A DNA stretch of 64,000 nucleotides from Myoxocephalus aenaeus (lineage: Eukaryota > Chordata > Actinopteri > Perciformes > Cottidae): NCBI GenBank assembly GCA_038501785.1, contig JBAMJR010000170.1:4002001-4066000 (forward strand). The letters run 5' to 3'. Below are positions 13,987 through 25,254 of the stretch, in pieces. The translations under genes were made by a program, and so were the position numbers. Within the stretch, counting starts at the first letter, position 1; the number at the start of each line of letters is the position of its first letter. Under the pieces are notes generated by a model, which had not been told where the DNA came from, did no database searches, and saw nothing but the letters and a program-made list of their open reading frames with translations.

Positions 13987-14443
13987 CAGTCGTGGAAGAA
14001 GTACTCTGACCTTATTACATGTAGAAATACTCTGTTACAAGTACAAATATTGCATCCAACATTTAACTTAAGTAAAAGAACAAAAGTATTTGTATGTATA
14101 TACTTAAATTACCAAAAGTAAAAACATGAATTATGCAGAATGGGTGATATATGAATAATATATATTATATTATTGGATTATAATTATTGAAACATTGATG
14201 TAAACATTACTTTAATGTCAGCGAGAAAAGTTGGAGCTAGTTTCACATATGTACTGCTGGACCATTTTATCCATAATATTACATCATTATTTATTATTAG
14301 TTGATTTATATTTTGTATAAATAATCTAATCTTTAGAATAACTAAAGCTGTCAAATCTTGTTTTATCATCAATACAAGTAAGAAGTACAATATTTGCGTC
14401 CAACAGTCGAAGTAGTAGATGTAGAAAGTAGCAGAAATTGGAT
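13987..14443 (+). mobile_element. hAT-type miniature element, 3' truncated
   Basis: It begins CAGTCGTGGAAGAAGTACTC, the common teleost start of the form CAGTGGTGGAAGAAGTACTC. Motifs such as AATACTCTGTTACAAGTA and AAGTACAATATTTGCGTC follow, matching this repeat type as I know it. The expected inverted 3' end is missing. Confidence 0.7.
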
Positions 14444-16528
14444 TACACCATGATGTCAAAATGTATTTGCAAATCATGTGTTGAATTAACTTTCTTGAAC
14501 ATACTGTGACGCAATCCACTTGACCTGAATGTTCTTAGCTGTAATGTGTAAATCCAGTGTTACGAATGAGAGGCTGTGGTTGCGTCGGCCGGAAGCCTTG
14601 ATCACGTCAGGCAAAAATGACACGGGAATGAGAGAGTTTGAAAGCTTCATTGTTTTCTCGCGCACTCAAAGCCGCCGTGGCGCTAATAAGAGAGAGGCCA
14701 TTAAAATGTAATTTGGGCCTCGTGTTCTGTTTGAGCAGAGCGGAGGAGTGTACAGATTAGCCACTCGTTCCCTGGCAGAGACGACGCGCACAAGTGTGTG
14801 TACGTGGATGTGTGTCTGTGTCTGTGTTAAGCGTGACATATTGATTGCTGACGCCCATTTATTTTTTGGGGTCATCCTCCGCTCATTGACCTCTGTGTAA
14901 TTACCTTTGGGATGACTGGGAGTGTTATTTAAACTCATGACACTCTGATCTTGTTTACCTCCCCTTCACTGCTAGAATTGCAATAAATGAGCTAATAATA
15001 GACCCCAAACACCATTAGCAGGTCACGCATTGTAGATTTTCTCTCAATATTTAATTGCCAAATGAACTGCAACCACCTGTGGTATGTTTTATGGCCCCTT
15101 TGAGGCACTTTGTATTACTTTTTTTCTCTCTCTGAGCAAACTTGCATGTACAACTTCCAATTTATCTACAAGTACTTAACTGTAAAGAACACCCAAGTTT
15201 GATCAAATTAAAGTTTGAAGCCAATGATCTGTTTTGAAATTATGACAGTTACCTTTTGAATAATTAATTCCTTTCCCCTTAGCATTAAATGTGCGATCAG
15301 ACGTAATCTCACATCAACGCCTCACAGATTAAATGCTACGTATTTGCAAGGAGAGCCTTCATACAGTTAAGATTGTTTACTCCTCCATTAATAATGATGT
15401 TTTTGCAAATGGATATTGTATAATTGCAACATTTGGACAGCTCTTCTTTTTGTAAATCAGAGCATTTAAGGCAAACGCTCGCTCTTATTTCTTTCCATTT
15501 GTATTCATTTTCGGTTTAAGGTGAATTAGAACTTGCTGGGGAGAAAAGAAAAGACGGCTCCTCTGCACTCTTCACACTCCCTGTGGGATTATTTAGTCTG
15601 TGGAAACAGACACATTTGGGATTGTTGGTTTTAGCTTGAGGTGCTATATCTCTAAAATTGAGGGTAGCTGTGGTAGAGCACAGGTACCCAAGGTGTGCCA
15701 ACATTGTATAACAATCCCGCTGTGAGACCTCAGAGTGACTAATACATGTTGTGCATTATGTACCCAGATACAAAAGCGTGACATTTAGAGAATACTAATT
15801 GCTTTGCATCAGTTTCCGTTCTCATTTAGCTGTTGAATTACACTCTTTTATCATTAGCTCTGCCAGCTAATTAAAATGCAAATACCACAGACTTCGTGCA
15901 AAACACTGGGTAGAACTGATTTGCTGTTTATATTTTTTTATTTAGGTCCAAGACAATTATCTAACTTTTTAAGCGCACGGTTCAAATCTTTAGTTCCAGT
16001 AATCTATATATTTAATAATATTCTCATCGTTTTGAATGACCTAAGTTGAGTGCATTGAGTGAATAGACTGTATTGTAGCATGATACATTGCATCAGTTTT
16101 TCCAAGTCTGTCTGAAAACAGTTGCTCAGTGCCCATATGAGCTTTAGCTTGCATTTTCATATTGGCCATTCAGAAATTCCTTCAAAATGAACTTCCAATG
16201 TAGGTGATGGGAGACACAATTCCGAGATCTCATTACCATCACTTCAAGACGTTCATAAGTTTATATTTGACTACTATCACACTTCAGCAGTCTGAGTAGG
16301 CCAAACCAAGCGGCTATCATTCAAAGTGACTTTCATATTTCGTGCTATCCCGCCACCACAGCGCAGCACAGAATGTGTAGGGTAGGACGATATTTACATG
16401 ATTTGTCTAATGTTATGACTTGGATCGTCGTATGAAGACGATGAACAGGAATGCTGTTCACCTCCCTGCCTGAGGGTGGTACTGTTAGATTGTTTCCGTG
16501 TTTTGCTCTGTTGCGTTGCAGGTGATTG
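14444..16528. other. No gene recognised; low-repeat DNA
   Basis: The stretch is free of microsatellites and has several ATTA-rich blocks (for example 14930-15060 and 15800-15905) that could be regulatory. Confidence 0.5.
15800..15905. promoter_or_regulatory. Candidate conserved non-coding element (composition only)
   Basis: ATCATTAGCTCTGCCAGCTA is followed closely by ATTAAAATGCAAAT. It combines homeodomain cores with an octamer-like ATGCAAAT in repeat-free DNA. Confidence 0.25.
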
Positions 16529-16536
16529 GACTGAGG

Positions 16537-17781
16537 CAGTGTTTTTCAACCTTTTTTGAGCCGCGGCACATTTTCTACAATAAAAAAATCCCGCGGCACA
16601 CCAACAACCTAAAAAGTTACAAAATGTCACATTGTAGCATAATACAGCATGTATGGTAGGTCATTATTGCACTGCCTACTGGCATGGAAGAGTATTCAGT
16701 GGTTCAAGTAAACCAGATTGCTCCATCAGACAAAAAAAAAAGTGTTATCACTTTGTTAGAAAAATGAAAATAAAGTTATACAAAAAATAACTAATATTTA
16801 GCTCTAAATAGCTTATTGTATTGCAAAACAAAACAGAATGAGTGCAGATGTGTGAGCATCACGTTGTATCAGTATTAGAGCTGCTTTCCTCTACACATCT
16901 TTTTAAAACAAGGTTGTAGATTTGATACGGCTCTCAATTCATGCTCAATGTTGAGAGACACAACAGCAGAAAGCCGACCTCACAGAGATCTCATAAAGAT
17001 CGGCGTTTGGCGAAATGCCAAGAATCGGCGCATGCGCATGCCTAACCTGTTAACGGCGGACGGTGAACATTTAAAATCAGCATTTCCTCTTGCGCCCCAC
17101 CTGTAATAAATACCTGTAATAAAGATATTACACCTGTAATAAATACCGCCCCAGTTTGATGAATACTGACTTAAAGGAAACATGTTCATTTATTTTAATG
17201 ACGACCACAAAGTGTGCAGGCTTTATCACTGCAGTGTTTTTCAGGCTTTTGGAAGAATATTTCCAGAGCCTCTCTAAGTCAGAAACGTCATTTACGGAGC
17301 TCCAGGCTGTTTGTCTTGACCTGCAAACACATGAACTGTTAGGCTTTAAACGTGAGAGCTCATATCTTAAAATAGTGATAGCTTCAGCAGCAAATCCCAT
17401 TGTGAAAAGCACGCGACATATTTTTCGCCGCTCTCTCTCTCTCTCCCCGCTGTGTCTCACCTGTGTGCAGCGCATCGCAACACAGAGCAGAGCAGAGTTG
17501 TATAGACGCAACCCAGAAATGACATGCTGTCTAGATAAGATCAATAACATACGGCCGTTTAGTTTGTTTAATAGCAGAACAAGGTGCAGACCTGTTCTAT
17601 AGGAAATTACTAGGCCAGCCACTATATTGCAGCTCAGACGCTCAACAATGGAAAATCATTTGCGGCAACTAAATAATATTTTTTTGGACCAATTAATTGA
17701 AATTGGACATTTTCCCACGGCACACCCGACGACCTCTCACGGCACACTGGTGTGCCGCGGCACAGTGGTTGACAATCACTG
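16537..17781. mobile_element. hAT-family non-autonomous transposon, 1.25 kb
   Basis: The ends are CAGTGTTTTTCAACC at left and its inverted counterpart GGTTGACAATCACTG at right. The element is flanked by a perfect 8-bp direct repeat GACTGAGG (16529-16536 and 17782-17789), the hAT target-duplication length. Subterminal copies of GGCACA cluster near both ends, as expected of hAT transposase binding sites. Inside are overlapping 148- and 164-codon frames on opposite strands with no recognisable transposase, and short CCTGTAATAAA repeats near 17099-17150. Confidence 0.88.
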
Positions 17782-19237
17782 GACTGAGGGATTTAAGAAG
17801 GAACCTGTGGAGGCTGGCGGCCTCTCTCTTGTCTCTCCAGCTCCCCACCAGGCCGTGCTGCACTTCGCTGATCCTTGGGGGAGGGGTGGGGTATTGAGCA
17901 CTCCAGGTAGTAGTAGGGGTGAGAAGCCCTTTTTGTTTCACTTGTTTTCTCATATTTGTAAAGATTGTTTTGTTTATTGTTTTGGGCCAGGCTCCCCCTG
18001 ACGCTTATTGTGACCACCATCTTAATGAATACATATTGTGGACTGTATCACCTGTTGACTGGTCCTTTTTGTTAGTCGGGGAGAACGGGAGTTATGCAGG
18101 CTTTCCCTAGACCGGGCGTAACACTATCCCAGGTTGATTATACATTTTTGAATATTTTTTTGCACAGGACGAGGACTGCGACATTTGTCACACATCCCTT
18201 ACATCGAAAGGGATCTTTTAATGGTGAGTATGAACAGGAGCATATATTTGCAAATACATAGTCACAAAGCTGAATGCCGGGTAGCTTTTCTTAGCTCAAG
18301 AAAAGATGACATTTTGGCCAGGCATAGTTATCACAGAACAGCTGCAATTGTATGGTGTGGTGCAACCACATAAATGGTCCCTTGGCTTTAAACATTTCAT
18401 GTGATATATGTATAATATATAGCTTCTTGCTGCAACAAGCAGATAAAGGACACCAACTATTGGATGATTCTACACAACCCTGGATTATATTCATATGGCA
18501 ACATGTTGTAACACTCAATGCAAGCTATTTGATTACGCTCCTTAAGTTCTTTGCAAAGAGCTTGTCTTCCTTCAATACCATTGCATGATAACTACACTAT
18601 TGTCTAGGTGTCATGACTTAAGTAAAAAAAAAATAAAGAGCCTGATCTACAGACCTACATTTCCATAATTCCTAGGATAATGAGCTAATTGTTTTTTATA
18701 AAAAATAGCAGTGTTTAAACGTATGTCAAAGTAACTATATATGAGCATGTTGGCCAGGCTACAACATATAGTCTAGTCGGGTTACAGCCAGGTCATACAG
18801 CCTCAACAACTCAGTAACTGGAACAATACACAGAGAGCTAATGGGAGCCAATAGAGCTGAGTGGTATTTTTACTATCAATAAATCTCATTCGACCTCCAT
18901 ACTATACACCGCGTTCCACATTATTATGCAAATTACACTTTGCTCAGATTTTCCTAAATAGTAATGCACAGTCAGTCAGTATCATTTTCAAGTCATCAAC
19001 TGTTAGAGTATGAGTCAAATTCTATTGAACAAACCTACTAATGATAACAGTATTTTTTTCAAAAATAAAAAACTCAAAATGCAGTGTTCCAAATTATTAT
19101 GCAGAATTTCAGAGTTTCAATATATTTTATAGGTTGTAAAGAACAAAAAATTGTCATTTGTTGAATTTGCAGCATTAGGAGGTCATATTTACTGAAATCA
19201 AGAAAAGTTTGAATCAAAAACATCTTAACAGGTCAAG

Positions 19238-20252
19238 TTACATGTTAACATAGGACCCCTTCTTTGATATCAACTTCACAATTTTTGCATCCATTGAATT
19301 TGTGAGTTCTTTGATAGTTTCTGCTTTAATGTCTTTGCAGGATGCCATAATAGCCTCCCAGAGCACCTGCTTGGATGTGAACTGCCTTCCACCCACATAG
19401 ATCTTTTGCTTGATGATGCTCCAAAGGTTCTCAATAGGGTTAAGGTCAGGGGAAGATGGGGGCCACACCATGAGTTTCTCTCCTTTTTATGCCCATAGCA
19501 GCCAATGCCCCAGAGGTATTCTTTGCAGCATGACATGGTGCATTGTCATGCATGAATATGATTTTGCTACGGAAGGCACGGTTCTTCTTTTTGTACCACA
19601 GAAGAAAGTGGTCAGTCAGAAACTCTACATACTTTGCCGAGGTCATTTTCACACCGTCAGGGACCATGAAGTTGCCTACCAGCTCTCTCCCCATGATTCC
19701 GGCCCAAAACATGACTCCGCCACCTCCTTGTTGACGTCTCAGCCTTGTTGGGACATGGTGGCCATTCACCAACCATCCACTACTCCATCCATCAGGACCA
19801 TCAAGGGTTGCACGGCACTCATCCGTAAACAAAACAGTTTGAAAGTTAGTCTTCATGTAGTCCTGAGCCCACTGCAACCTTTTTTGCTTGTGAGCTTGGT
19901 TTAGGGATGGCCGAATAACAGGTTTAAGGACACTTGCAAACCTCTTGAGCATCCTACATCTTGAAGTTCGCGAGACTCCAGAGGCACCAGCGGCTTCAAA
20001 CACCTGTTTGCTGCTATTCAATGGCATTTTAGTGGCTGCTCTCTTAACCCTACGCATTTGTTTGGCAGAAATCTTCCTTATTTTGCCTTTGTCTGAACGA
20101 ACCCGCTTGTGCTGTGAATCGGTGACAAATTTCTTCACCGTCCGATGATCACGCGCAATTCTTTTGGAAATATCCAATGTTGTGATACCTTGACCAAGGT
20201 ATTGCACTATTTGCCGCTTTTCAGCAGCAGAGAGATCCTTTTTCTTCCCCAT
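19238..20252 (-). pseudogene. Tc1-like transposase, one frameshift
   Basis: Two overlapping minus-strand frames, 20252-19446 and 19471-19238, together cover about 338 codons, a usual Tc1 transposase length. The N-terminal third has paired helix-turn-helix character (AEKRQIVQYLGQGITTLDIS). The catalytic triad is visible: D in FTDECRATLDG, D in FMHDNAPCH, and E in PDLNPIENLW of the second frame. I count 37 residues between the second D and the E, so DD37E. The break is at an A5 run near 19485, where one extra A shifts frame before the final acidic residue, so the protein from this copy would lack its last catalytic residue. The rest is open, which suggests recent inactivation. Confidence 0.93.
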
Positions 20253-20350
20253 TTTGCCTGAAACATGTAGCTTGCTTAATAATGTGGAACATCCTTCTTA
20301 AGTAGTTTTCCTTTGATTGGGCTCACCTGGCAAACTAATTATTATTATTA

Positions 20351-20380
20351 CTATTTGGATGATTTCAATCATCCAAATAG
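20351..20380. repeat. 13-bp perfect palindrome in the right arm of the Tc1-like element
   Basis: CTATTTGGATGAT and ATCATCCAAATAG flank a 4-nt loop TTCA. I saw no matching palindrome in the left arm. Confidence 0.85.
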
Positions 20381-20481
20381 CCCTGAGACACAATACCATC
20401 CATGAGTTTCATTGAAAAACCAAAAAATGAATGTTTATGACCCTTAAATACAATTTGCCTAATAATGTGGAACGCGGTGTA

Positions 20482-21561
20482 GAACACCAAATATTTTTCG
20501 TCTCGCCTCAAACAGGTTATGTTTAGCCGCAGATTGTTTTTCCCTTGCAATACAGTGCCCATTAAGTGTGATTTTACTAAGCAGGAGTGCATGTTTTTAG
20601 ACCTGTTGAAAGCCACATGACCTCTGATTTAGACTGGAGGAAGTAAGAGAAAATAAAGACTCTTTCGACAGAATATGTATTTTAGTTATTTCCAGAGCAC
20701 TCAGTGGATGAGTTTATAAAAACAAGCATTTTTCTTTCAGCACACATCATTATGCCTCGTAATCACTAGGACACACTCACATAATGGCACATGCACAAAT
20801 GCTAAGTGCCTTAGGAGGCACACACATGGATACATTTTGGCACCAAAGAGACACTGTAACCATCTATCTCAGTCACATACAGTGTCTCATTGGGCTTTAT
20901 AGGTTCCTAAGCTTACCCTCACTCTCAAAGAATATTAAAAAAAAACTAAAAAGCCAAAGCACACCTTCCCAATCCAAAACTATAAACAAAGAAAGGTAGT
21001 TGCTCTGTCCTTTTTGTAAGATGAATTTCAGAAGAGAGAATCTGGTGTGTGCTGTCGGATTAAGAACACATAGTACATTCAGTTTTAGCAGAAAAGTTGT
21101 TGGAGGGCAAGGCCACCTGCAATCAGCTGTTTTGATTGCTTACTAGATAGAAAGAGCCTGCAGCCCTTTCAAAGCAGTGCAATACATATAATGGTGAGAG
21201 CAGAACAGGCATTCAACTTGTACGGCTCTCTGTCTTCTGTCATTTGTATCGCTGCCAAACATACCTGCGTACACCCTAGCATCCTAATACTATTGTTAGT
21301 TAAAAAGCAAAAGAACTACAATGCATGAATAGAAAAGGGCCGGCAGCTCGTCACAGCAATGCAGTCTCTCAGATGTATGGTATGCGTGTGCGCCCTTGGG
21401 TGCTGAGGAAGTGGGTGGGACGCGAGTGTTGACATGAGTCACAATAATCCCCTCACAATTTATTTTTGTTTTAATGTTACACTTTCAGAACTACAACTGC
21501 TGATCTGTCATATTTAATCTGATGGGATATAACGTCTTTGGAAATGTACTTTCTCTATATA

Positions 21562-21602
<41 letters not shown>

Positions 21603-22572
21603 AAAGTCCTCAGGCCTACATGTCTGCATGCAGCACACACATTGAGGTGATGGAGATGCATATACCTGCTCTCTAACAGCCAGTTTTATATCCTGTTCAA
21701 AACTTGATATTCCGGCATTAAAGAGCCATCTCAATGAATATTTTGCTCACCTGCATAGAAACAAAGCATTTAAAAATGCATCCCTTTGTCTCACATGAGC
21801 ACTCACCTGTTACTGCTGAAGTAGATGAAAAAAAGAAATAGCCAAAAGGTAGACTACTTAAAATTTCTTCAAGAAAAAGTGTATTTTAGGAGTGAAAATC
21901 CTGTTCCCTCTTAAAAATACCTTTTTGGGGCTTAATTTGAGACTAAGTGGAGAAAAGCCACAATGTTTATAGTAGAATCAATATTGGACTCACTCCAGTT
22001 CAGACCAGTGGTATAATGTGTGCCATTAGTTTCCATTCTTCAACAGGAAAGTATGAGTTTTTTTTTTTACCATAGTAATTGAGTATGTTCTATGGGCGCA
22101 TGCCTGCACGAGCTTCTCAGCGCTGCCACAGCACTCTCTTGATGGATGGTCATTTTCATCGGCTTGCTCATGCTTAATGAACCCTGCAGTTCATGTCTTA
22201 ATTGAATGCTTTTTATGCTCCCATGTTCTGCACTCTCCTCCTTCTCTCTCCCCCTGTCCCTCCCTCCCACCGTCCTTCCTTCCCCTCTCTTGTTTGCGAG
22301 GAAGGACGCTATATAAGGGCTTCTCTCGCGTCTCCAAGGGTTGTGAGGCCTCAGGGGCGCCAGAACAAACACACATATGACACTGAGGGAAGATGGGAAA
22401 GGCCAGCAGAGTCACTCTAATGCTGACTTTTCTTTCAACTTGTTGGTTGCATCCTTTTCTCAGGAAAGCCTGTGAAAACCATCTGCAAGTTGATGTGCAT
22501 GGAGCGGAGCTGCTGCTGGAAATGCCAAGCTTTTTAAGGTACAGCCCTCATTAGGGAATCTATAGTCTACAG
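20482..22572. other. No gene recognised
   Basis: A TATATAAGG motif at 22310-22318 follows a CT-rich tract, but no coding exon is evident downstream. Confidence 0.5.
21556..21601 (+). repeat. (TA)n microsatellite
   Basis: TA units with one TTTA interruption. Confidence 0.93.
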
Positions 22573-22882
22573 CAGTGGTTCTCGAAAGGGGGTACATGAA
22601 GGCACTCCAGCGGGTACAGGAGATTTGCAAAAAATACATATGTAAAATTAGCATTCATTCAAAATTCCTTAAAAAATTTATAATAATAAATATTCAATGA
22701 AATATAAGTGTAAGTTCATAAACAGAATTTTATATATTCTGTATTAAATAAGACACTGATGGCACAGCGCCGTGTATTACATCTTTTTTTCAACCACAAA
22801 AGCTTTGCGCTGGTTAGGGCTTAATTGGCTGAAGAAATATTTCACAGGGGGTACATCACTGAAAAAAGATTGAGAACCACTG
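22573..22882. mobile_element. hAT miniature element, 310 bp
   Basis: Termini CAGTGGTTCTCGAAAG and GATTGAGAACCACTG are inverted. The flanking octamers GTCTACAG and TTCTAAGG agree at 5 of 8 positions and fit the nTCTAnnn hAT target preference. The interior is AT-rich and non-coding. Confidence 0.8.
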
Positions 22883-23394
22883 TTCTAAGGCATTGAATTA
22901 AAATAATAAATAAAACAATAACTAATTATTTACAAAGTGCTTTGACGGACAAAGCGAAGCAAAATGACAAGCTTTTCCCCCTGTGTCATTCCATTTTATT
23001 ACATAACTTAATTGATTAACTTTTTGTTTTTCTTTGTATGTTTGGGTTGCTTGGGTTGTTACCGACATCTGGTGAAACTGTCATGTCAATAGCACCGTTA
23101 GAAATATATTTACTGAGCAAAATGGAGACATGTTCAATATTTATTTTACCCGCTGGCTGCATGTTTTTTCATAACATTACATATGCCATGATCCTCTTTG
23201 AAGAATGTCAACAGACTTTATGGCCATTTGTTTCATAAGAAATGCAATTGTGTCTTTTAATATTTGCTCTATACACAAGACGGGTAGGGGAGAGGTCAGG
23301 GGTCATAAATAAATGTAGCTACCCCCCCCACACACACACTTCCCAGATGATGTCACCGTTTCCATTGTAACAGTTATTTGGTTTTTATAAAAAG

Positions 23395-23530
23395 TTATTT
23401 AATAAATATTCAATAACATATAAGTGTAAGTTCATGATTGTATATATTCTGTTAAATCAGACATTGATGGCACAGCGCTGTGTATTACATCTTTTTTTCA
23501 ACCAAAAAAGGATTTTCCACTGGTTGGGTT
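23395..23530. mobile_element. Fragment related to the 22573-22882 element
   Basis: This stretch repeats the interior of the upstream hAT miniature element in the same orientation (AATATTCAATAACATATAAG, TGATGGCACAGCGC, TATTACATCTTTTTTTCAACC). It lacks recognisable terminal repeats. It is either a second decayed insertion or a local duplication. Confidence 0.7.
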
Positions 23531-23551
23531 ACAGTATTTCATTTTGTTTTA

Positions 23552-23584
23552 ACACACACACAAACACACACACACACACACACA
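23552..23584 (+). repeat. (CA)n microsatellite
   Basis: CA units with one CAAACA interruption. Confidence 0.93.
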
Positions 23585-24891
23585 TACACCAAGACCCCAT
23601 GACAAGAGCACTTCACAGTGATATTGCTGCACTGTTTTCTTTTCTGTTGTATTCTTATCTTGTTTGCTGTTTCGGGTTCTCACTTTGTTTCTCAATGAGT
23701 CATCCTAAAAACAGCTGGTCAAGCAGAAGCTGTGACTCTTCCTCACACACAGTACTGTCTGTACCTGGATATTCAAAATCATAAACGGTGTCCTTGCTCT
23801 ATTGAGAGTTTGTACTTCCATAGACTTCTTGACAGTTGTTTTTATAATTTTTTTGACCACGAGAAATAATTAGTTCCAATGTTAATGTCCAAAGCAATTT
23901 ATGCAGCTGAAGAAAATGTGTCCGGCTTGCTTGTGTAATTCAAAGAGGTCAGGTGGTCACTATGATTTGTGGACAAAGTGGTAGAAAATCTATACAGCTG
24001 CTATTAGCTACTTTCTTTTTTTTTTCGAAATTTAAGTGATTATTATGCAATATGTATTCAGAAAAAAGGGAAAGTTAGCCGAGACCTTGTACATATGGTT
24101 ACTTGCCATGAATACCACTGCAATTGACATTATTGAGAGAGAGATGACTGCCGTTATTCATGCAGCTTGTTGACGTGATATAACAGAAAAAATAAATAAG
24201 AAATGGTTCAGGTCGCAAGTGCATTTCATTCAACGAACGCATTTCTGCAGACAGCCTTTATTGGGGCTTAAATAAGGAAACCCATAAAGAAGTGAAGGTA
24301 CCTTATTAGGAAACTAACTTAAAATTGATCTTGTAACTTGTTCGCAACCTAATTGGGAGTTACAAATAAATGTACAAAAAAGCAATCGCCCAATGCAACA
24401 GCAGTGAAAAATTGCCACCGCTGGAGTTGCTCTTGAAAAAGGACTTGGCATTTCAGTCAAACAATGGACACTTTTATAGATTATTATAGCTCTTTCAGAT
24501 CTATGTTACTTATCCCTGAGTTCAATGCCAGCTGACAGTGCTCTTTAGCAAGCCATCACTTTGCTTTCTGGTGCCATTTTACACATAGTACATTTTGTCG
24601 AAAATAAATGCAATTGATATGATAGGGTATGCTATTGACATAGATCATGTATCATAGGTGAATTACATTTGTTTGCCTGTATACCATTTTAAACTGTGTG
24701 GGATCTGGACTCGACCCGTCTTAAAGGGCCAGATTTTGTTAAAATTGTGATTTTGTGACGAAAAGCAGAAGATGCTTCTCCACCAGGCTATAGCGTGAAT
24801 GTGAATGGTTGTTTTTAGCATTTATTTAGGTTATGACATTCATGTGTGTGTTTTAGCAGTGAACTGTAGTCATATTATTTAAAATAGTCAG

Positions 24892-25254
24892 CAACTGTAG
24901 AAAGCAACCAAGTACATTTTCTCAAGTTCAGTTTTTTTGAATGCCAAGGTACATTTCTGAGGTGACTGGTACTTCACTTAAATACTCATATTTTCTCTTT
25001 CTTTATACTTCTGTTCAACTACATGTCAAAAGGGAGGGAAATTGTGTCCCCTTCACTGCATTTCCCTGAGAGCTATAATTACTAATTACTGAACATGGAA
25101 AAACATATGATCCACTCAACATTTAAGTTAATACTTCAACAATATTAAATTAAATACTGATACAAACATAAATGTATGTGATACTGGCCTCTCTGCATCA
25201 TGACTTTTACTGTCCATATTCTTGCAAAGGATTTACATATTTCTTCCACCACTG
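24892..25254. mobile_element. hAT-type miniature element, about 363 bp
   Basis: The left end CAACTGTAGAAAGCAACC and right end ATTTCTTCCACCACTG are degenerate inverted repeats. Flanking octamers ATAGTCAG and CAAGTCAG agree at 6 of 8 positions, all six bases AGTCAG. The right end belongs to the same family type as the copy at 13987. Confidence 0.72.

Larger units (their letters stand above)
18907..20479 (-). mobile_element. Tc1/mariner-family transposon, near full length
   Basis: The ends are inverted copies of a terminus beginning CACCGCGTTCCACATTATTA, flanked by TA on both sides (18905-18906 and 20480-20481), the usual Tc1/mariner target duplication. Shorter copies of the terminal motif recur inside at about 19082-19112 and 20276-20295, giving an IR/DR-type layout with arms near 200 bp. 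The 1.57-kb element encodes one minus-strand transposase with a frameshift. The two termini differ at few positions over about 28 bp, so the insertion is fairly young. Confidence 0.93.

Noticed and set aside
17128..17622. Opposite-strand frames of 148 and 164 codons inside the 16.5-17.8 kb hAT element.
   Set aside because: They overlap almost completely and neither resembles a hAT transposase. Listed only as a point to check.
22310..22318. TATATAAGG as a TATA box.
   Set aside because: No coding exon, CpG island or donor follows; such motifs are common in AT-rich DNA.
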